Below are positions 59,765-64,000 of a stretch of 64,000 nucleotides of DNA, piece by piece. Below the pieces are notes generated by a model that was not told the origin of the DNA, made no database searches, and was given only the letters and a program-made list of their open reading frames with translations. The position numbers and the translations under genes are program-made. The stretch is from Nostoc sp. CHAB 5834. GTDB lineage: Bacteria; Cyanobacteriota; Cyanobacteriia; Cyanobacteriales; Nostocaceae. Location of the stretch: the NCBI GenBank assembly GCA_020829485.1, contig JAIVFU010000006.1:62001-126000 (forward strand), read 5' to 3'. How positions within the stretch are numbered: the stretch's first letter is position 1; every line of letters begins with the position of its first letter.

Positions 59765-59833
59765 ATGTCTCCCAAGTTAGCTCAACTAATTCAACAAGCA
59801 GAAAATCTTTCAGCAGAGGAACTGCTAGGATAA
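59765..59833 (+). pseudogene. Truncated 22-residue ORF, probable remnant of an addiction-module-type protein
   Basis: Reads MSPKLAQLIQQAENLSAEEL followed by LG and a stop. The start resembles the N-terminus of short cyanobacterial antitoxin-like proteins (AKLAQLIEQAQQLSPEEQ...), but the frame stops at once. AGAGGA lies 7 bp upstream of the ATG. Either a remnant or a leader peptide of the following DUF433 gene. Confidence 0.45.
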
Positions 59834-59863
59834 TATACAATCAATTTTCAAGGATCTGAGGGT

Positions 59864-60238
59864 ATGACTCTAGGATCAACTGAACAAACAGCCATAATCC
59901 GTACAGAGCGCGGATTGACGATCGCAGGCACTCGCATTACCATTTATGACGTGATGGATCATCTCGTAGCAGGACGACCACCAGAATTAGTCTTGAATTG
60001 GCTTCCATTGACAAAAAAGCAACTGGAGTCGGCTCTATCCTACGTTGAGACGAATCGGACTGAGGTTGAAGCTGAGTATCAAGAAGTTTTGAAAACAGCA
60101 GAAGAAATCCGGCAGTATTGGGAAGAACAGAACCGAGATCGCCTTACTCAGATTGCTGCGATACCGCCTAAGCCCGGTCAAGAAGCTCTATGGAAAAAAC
60201 TCCAAGCGCAGAAAGCTAAACATGCAGTGGAGTCATGA
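59864..60238 (+). CDS. DUF433-family protein, probable antitoxin
   Basis: 124 residues. The N-terminal 70 residues match DUF433 (IIRTERGLTIAGTRITIYDVMDHLVAGRPPELVLNWLPLTKKQLESALSYV), a winged-helix-like fold common in antitoxins. A Glu-rich helical tail (EAEYQEVLKTAEEIRQYWEEQ) may bind the toxin. The next gene overlaps by 4 bp (ATGA), the coupling expected of a toxin-antitoxin pair. Confidence 0.88.
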   Translation: MTLGSTEQTAIIRTERGLTIAGTRITIYDVMDHLVAGRPPELVLNWLPLTKKQLESALSYVETNRTEVEAEYQEVLKTAEEIRQYWEEQNRDRLTQIAAIPPKPGQEALWKKLQAQKAKHAVES

Positions 60239-60630
60239 ATTTTCTGATTGATTACAACCTTCAGAAATACGCTGCTATTCTTCTAGGAAAAATTGCAAAT
60301 GATGGTTGGCTTGATTTAATCCCTCTGTCTTTTATCTTTTTTCAAGACATTGAGTTGCCAACGGATAGCAATGATCGAGTTGTATGGCAACTCGCTCAAC
60401 AAAACCGAGTGATTTTGCTGACTGCAAATCGCAACATGAAAGGAGAGGATTCATTAGAGCAAGTTATTCGCCAAGACAATACACCTGATTCATTGCCAGT
60501 CATCACAATTGGAAATCTTGACCGTTTCAGTAAAGAAGCTAGCTACCGCAGCCGATGTGCTGACCGTATTATTGAGATCGTGCTTGATATTGAGAACTAC
60601 ATGGGAGTTGGACGCATTTTCATCCCATAA
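60235..60630 (+). CDS. PIN-like (DUF5615-type) putative toxin nuclease
   Basis: 131 residues. N-terminal FLIDYNLQKYAAILLG carries the first acidic residue (Asp6) of a PIN-like fold. SNDRVVWQLAQQNRVILLTAN fits the DUF5615 core, where a second Asp is often TND-like but is TAN here. It is translationally coupled to the DUF433 gene. Predicted ribonuclease toxin or orphan PIN-like nuclease; the family assignment is from pattern only. Immediately downstream (frame open from 60635) is a truncated NACHT gene. Confidence 0.7.
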   Translation: MNFLIDYNLQKYAAILLGKIANDGWLDLIPLSFIFFQDIELPTDSNDRVVWQLAQQNRVILLTANRNMKGEDSLEQVIRQDNTPDSLPVITIGNLDRFSKEASYRSRCADRIIEIVLDIENYMGVGRIFIP

Positions 60631-60634
60631 GTAA

Positions 60635-61561
60635 GCTGTTCCACTACGGCACCTCAAATTTGGGTCAAGCGCGATCGCCATTTGCATTGATGGTTTAAAT
60701 GAAGTGAGTGCTGACACACGGGCAAAAATTGTCGAATTCACGGAAAATTACTTCAAGGGCGACATTATTCTGGCAACGCAGCCAATGGAATGGACACCCC
60801 CTTCAACTGCAAAACGGTATGTCATGCAACCGTTGGGGCGATCGCACATTCAAGCATTCCTGCTCTCTCGCAAACCTCTGATCCCTGACTATGCTCCGGT
60901 TCGAGAGGAAGCCTATGAACAGTCTTGCTCTCGTTATCTTGAACAAGTGCTAAACGATCGGCAAGCTTTAGAAGAACTGGAAGCAAATCAACAGATTCTC
61001 TCTAATCCGATGGATTTGACCGTGATTGCTGCGATGCTTGCCGCAGGCAAACAGCCTGATTTGTTTCGCTTGCAAGAGCAACAGTATACGGTGATGACCG
61101 AGGAATACCAGGAAAAGCATTTGAGGCAAGAATTCCCTCTGGATAGTTTCTCGGAAGCAGTCTACCAAATGCGGCTCAAGGATGAGACAGAGTTGCCAGA
61201 AGAACAGTTTTTACAGGAACTATTGGGCATGGAACGGCACAAAATGGTGGTCAGCCGTCAGTCCAAAGATAGCGAAGGTAAACCTGCTAAAGAATGGCAC
61301 TTTCGCCATGACAAAATCGCGGAGTTTTTCATTCTTCAGACCTTTCTGGAACACCCAGAGCGACAGGAGCAACACTTAGGCGATCCGCGCTTTCGAGGTG
61401 TATATTTTATGTTGGCGAATTTTCTCAAGTTAGAGGATGCGATCGCTCTCCGCGAAATGTTGATTCAGTATGCTGCTGACACGAAAGATCACACCGTTAG
61501 CGATATGTTTGTCCAGTTGGTGCGATCGCGTAAAGCAGCGTTAATCCAAACGGCAGCATAA
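60635..61561 (+). pseudogene. 5'-truncated NACHT/STAND ATPase gene (C-terminal fragment)
   Basis: The frame is open from 60635. The part read before the first possible start (GTG 60704) encodes AIAICIDGLNEV, a NACHT Walker B, then SADTRAKIVEFTENYFKGD. The Walker A half is missing, with an in-frame stop at 60632. Downstream are typical NACHT-associated helical segments (MQPLGRSHIQAFLL, SNPMDLTVIAAMLAAG, WHFRHDKIAEFFILQTFL). An intact homologue would be an STAND sensor ATPase of the type used in signalling or antiphage defence. The GTG at 60704 could in principle make a 285-residue product, but it would lack ATPase motifs. Truncation abuts the toxin-antitoxin pair. Confidence 0.75.
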
Positions 61562-62133
61562 GGTTAGAAATGGGCAATCGCGGTCGAACAAATTGCTTGC
61601 ACCCCACCATATTAAGGTTGTCTGTTGTAACCGAGAGGTTACTAGCGGCGGGTGAAGCAGAACATTCTACTGGTTCACTTATTGGTGAGGCAGTTATTGA
61701 AAGTCATTTCTTAGTAGCAAGCGGTTGAGATGCTTTGAAGTTATCACCCACCACTCCAGCGATGGCATAGCAGCATTTTTGGAGCGATGCCTACGGCAGG
61801 CTACGCCTATACTAATTCTTCAGCTAAATTTTCTGCAATAGAGTCCCATCTGTCTATGACTATACTGTAGCAATCAATATCTTGTACTCTTGTATCTCTG
61901 AAAATGCGAGCGCTTGTGCTTGCCTGCAAATCATCAAGCTAATGTAATTATATACCGAAATATAGATGTAATAGTATCTAATATGTGCTATTTACTCATT
62001 ACCATCAACCATAGGATTGAAAATTAGTATTTTTCTACATAAAATTAAAAATCTAAAATTAAAAATTGGTAACACTGATGGTTAAGAGTGTTAAAGTTTC
62101 AAGAAATTCATCGGAACTTTTCAGCGGGTATTC
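61562..62133. other. Intergenic region with decayed coding-like fragments
   Basis: 572 bp. Contains the gcgatgcctacggcaggctacgcct module (61785-61809). Two short open stretches without starts (plus strand about 61630-61727, ending ...IGEAVIESHFLVASG; minus strand about 61810-61935, ending ...DRWDSIAENLAEELV) look like gene fragments but match nothing I recognise. Confidence 0.45.
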
Positions 62134-64000
62134 ATGCTGAAGAAACTACAAAAAAAGCAAATTTCGATAATTGCGGGTGCGGCACTGTTTGCCTTTTTAG
62201 CTGGGGCAATGGTATCAGCACCTCAGATTGGCAAGTCTCTGGGAAAATGGCTCAAACTGAGTCAAAATCAAACAGAGCAAACATCAGAGGGTAGCATTGC
62301 TCAATCAGCCGTCTTTCCACTGATATCACAATCGCTACCAGAACGGGCGGCAAAACTAGCAGAAATTGCTGGACAGTCACGATCGCTAGACCGAAATCGC
62401 GCTCGTTATCTTTTGGCGAGTGATTACATTGAAAGAACCCAAGCGCAAAAAGCGCTGGCTTTACTAGACGGGCTAGATAAAGATTATCCTATCCTCGCGC
62501 CCTATATTTTACTGAAACAGGCGCAGGCACAGGCTATTCTGGGCGAAGACGGCAAAGCCTCGGATCTCAGGCAAAGTGTGCTGAAACTGTATCCCAAAGA
62601 AGCGGCCACAGTGAAAGCACTATATCTGATTGCCCAACCGAAGCAACAAGAAATAGCGATCGCTCAATTTCCTTCCAACCCTCTGACTTGGGAAATCATT
62701 CGTAAACGCTTGCAAGCAAATCCCAATCAGCCACAATTACAATTGATTTTGGCTAAATATGCTTATGACCAACCTGGCATAGTGGGCGTTTTGGATCAGC
62801 TAGTAAAACAGCCTACCCTCAAACCCGAAGACTGGGAACTCATTGGTACAAGCTATTGGGAAAATAGTCAATTTCTCAAAGCCGCGAATGCTTATGCCAA
62901 AGCACCCAAAACATCGCGTAACCTCTACCGTACGGCGCGGGGCTTACAGGTAGGGGGCAAAGATAAAGAAAAAGCGATGCCTGCGGCGGGCTACGCCTAC
63001 GCTATCTATAAACAACTAGTCCAGCAATTTCCCAATACCGAAGAAACTGGGACTGCACTACTACGATTAGCAGAAACCGCAAAAACACCTAAAGACGGCT
63101 TACCTTATCTTGAGCAGGTAATTAGTAAATTTCCCAAACAAGCTAGTGTTGCACTAGTACAAAAAGCCAAAACTCTCCAAGCGCTCAATAATCAAAAGTC
63201 AGCTAGTGAGGCGTGGCAATTACTCATAGCCAAATACGGCAATTCTGACGAAGCGGCAGAGTATCGTTGGAAAATTGCCCAAGGTAAAGCCAATGCTAAA
63301 GATTACGTCGGTGCTTGGCAATGGGCAGAACCAATAGTCAACAACAACCCCAACAGTATTTTGGCTCCAAGAGCAGGCTTTTGGGTAGGGAAATGGGCAG
63401 CTTCACTAGGCAAACAGCAGGAATCTCAAACTGCTTATGAGTATGTGATTAGCCAGTTTCCCTACTCATACTATGCATGGAGAGCCGCAACGATGCTGGG
63501 GCTGGATGTTGGCAACTTTGATAACGTGCGCGTCATGAACCCAGAAGTAATCACACCCCAGCGTCCAGTACCGCCTGCTGGTTCTGAGACTTTCAAAGAA
63601 TTATATCTGCTGGATCAAAACCGCGATGCCTGGTTACAATGGCAGACAGAATTTCAGAATAAACTTCAGCCAACTGTAGCAGAGCAATTTACTGAAGGGT
63701 TAATGCGACTGGCAAGGGGAGAAAATCTCATAGGAATTGATAAAATTTCTAAATTGGAAGATCGGGAAATACCAGATGAAGTTGCCCAATATGAGACTCT
63801 GAGCAAACAAATCACTTACTGGCAAGCGCGTTATCCATTTCCCTATCTGCGGGAGATTGAAAAGTGGTCTATTGAGCGTAAACTTAATCCTCTGCTAGTA
63901 ACTGCTCTGATGCGTCAAGAGTCACGCTTTGAACCAAAAATCAAATCCGTCGCTGATGCTACTGGTTTAATGCAGGTGTTGCCGAGTACGGCTAAATGGA
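62134..64000 (+). CDS. slt: Soluble lytic murein transglycosylase Slt, 3'-truncated by window edge
   Basis: 622 residues visible from the ATG at 62134. An N-terminal signal anchor (QISIIAGAALFAFLAGAMVSA) is followed by a long superhelical TPR-like domain (AKLAEIAGQSRSLDRNRARYLLASDY, SAYEYVISQFPYSYYAWRAA-like hairpins). The start of the catalytic SLT domain lies near the end: LLVTALMRQESRFEP (catalytic Glu), then ATGLMQVLPSTAKW. It cleaves peptidoglycan in the periplasm. Odd: at about residues 281-289 a 27 bp module (62974-63003, gcgatgcctgcggcgggctacgcctacgct) inserts MPAAGYAYA in frame. The same module occurs in intergenic sequence at 30786, 59670 and 61785. Confidence 0.92.
   Translation, partial: MLKKLQKKQISIIAGAALFAFLAGAMVSAPQIGKSLGKWLKLSQNQTEQTSEGSIAQSAVFPLISQSLPERAAKLAEIAGQSRSLDRNRARYLLASDYIERTQAQKALALLDGLDKDYPILAPYILLKQAQAQAILGEDGKASDLRQSVLKLYPKEAATVKALYLIAQPKQQEIAIAQFPSNPLTWEIIRKRLQANPNQPQLQLILAKYAYDQPGIVGVLDQLVKQPTLKPEDWELIGTSYWENSQFLKAANAYAKAPKTSRNLYRTARGLQVGGKDKEKAMPAAGYAYAIYKQLVQQFPNTEETGTALLRLAETAKTPKDGLPYLEQVISKFPKQASVALVQKAKTLQALNNQKSASEAWQLLIAKYGNSDEAAEYRWKIAQGKANAKDYVGAWQWAEPIVNNNPNSILAPRAGFWVGKWAASLGKQQESQTAYEYVISQFPYSYYAWRAATMLGLDVGNFDNVRVMNPEVITPQRPVPPAGSETFKELYLLDQNRDAWLQWQTEFQNKLQPTVAEQFTEGLMRLARGENLIGIDKISKLEDREIPDEVAQYETLSKQITYWQARYPFPYLREIEKWSIERKLNPLLVTALMRQESRFEPKIKSVADATGLMQVLPSTAKW

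Noticed and set aside
62088..62294. 68-codon plus-strand frame overlapping the slt start
   Set aside because: Out-of-frame shadow; the slt frame from 62134 has a signal anchor and continues over 600 codons.

Overview
The window is chromosomal DNA from a filamentous, probably heterocyst-forming cyanobacterium of the Nostoc/Anabaena type. Three things suggest this: HIP1 octamers (GCGATCGC) are very frequent in genes and gaps; the intergenic spaces are long and AT-rich and packed with small hairpins, heptanucleotide repeats and MITE-like elements; and the gene set is typically cyanobacterial (NifJ, arogenate/prephenate dehydrogenase, TamB/Tic236-like protein, pentapeptide-repeat protein, DUF1517, DUF1361, Uma2). 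No tRNA, rRNA, CRISPR array or intact insertion sequence was recognised. The assignment rests on pattern recognition alone.

Layout. 1-2795: 3' three quarters of nifJ, whose reading frame carries several low-complexity inserts. 3216-8872 (minus): two large fusion proteins of surface-glycan metabolism, a GH1-like glycosidase fused to an RmlD-like reductase, and a glycosyltransferase fused to UDP-galactopyranose mutase. 10497-16079: a 1860-residue TamB-family envelope protein. 16300-23387: a small disordered protein, tyrA, a pentapeptide-repeat protein divergent from tyrA, a DUF1517 protein, a lipoprotein, a small membrane protein and an APC-superfamily permease. 24398-25027: an orphan NarL-type response regulator. 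25596-30662: a same-strand cluster of two paralogous TRAFAC-like GTPases (the second fused to a seven-repeat WD40 propeller), a CD225/dispanin membrane protein, a DUF2752 membrane protein and a single-span membrane protein of unknown function. This is the best candidate for an undescribed system.

31140-35691: HIT protein, recR (without a normal start codon) and two membrane glycosyltransferases (GT39-like and DPM1-GtrA-like). 37107-39470: an ECF cobalt/nickel importer (CbiM with a PDGLE domain, CbiQ, CbiO). 39738-49974: a lipoprotein, DUF1361 protein, PEP-synthase-like enzyme, MgtC, RecF, a coiled-coil protein and a Ca2+-type P-type ATPase. 50578-58693: a propeller-transglutaminase protein, PAS histidine kinase, PD-(D/E)XK nuclease, phosphohexomutase, LapA-like protein and a UbiH-type FAD hydroxylase. 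58704-61561 is an accessory patch: a Uma2 nuclease, a decayed ORF, a DUF433/PIN-like toxin-antitoxin pair and a 5'-truncated NACHT/STAND ATPase. From 62134 a Slt-type lytic transglycosylase runs off the window end.

The second theme is the repeat ecology. At least ten families of short terminal-inverted-repeat elements can be seen, several with clear target-site duplications (TSDs). One ~210 bp family (5600-5809 and 56943-57148) has inserted twice, each time with a 9 bp duplication exactly at the apex of a different pre-existing hairpin. Several intergenic repeats have also colonised coding frames (nifJ, the glycosidase-reductase linker, the PEP-synthase-like gene, slt), adding in-frame, apparently tolerated peptide segments.
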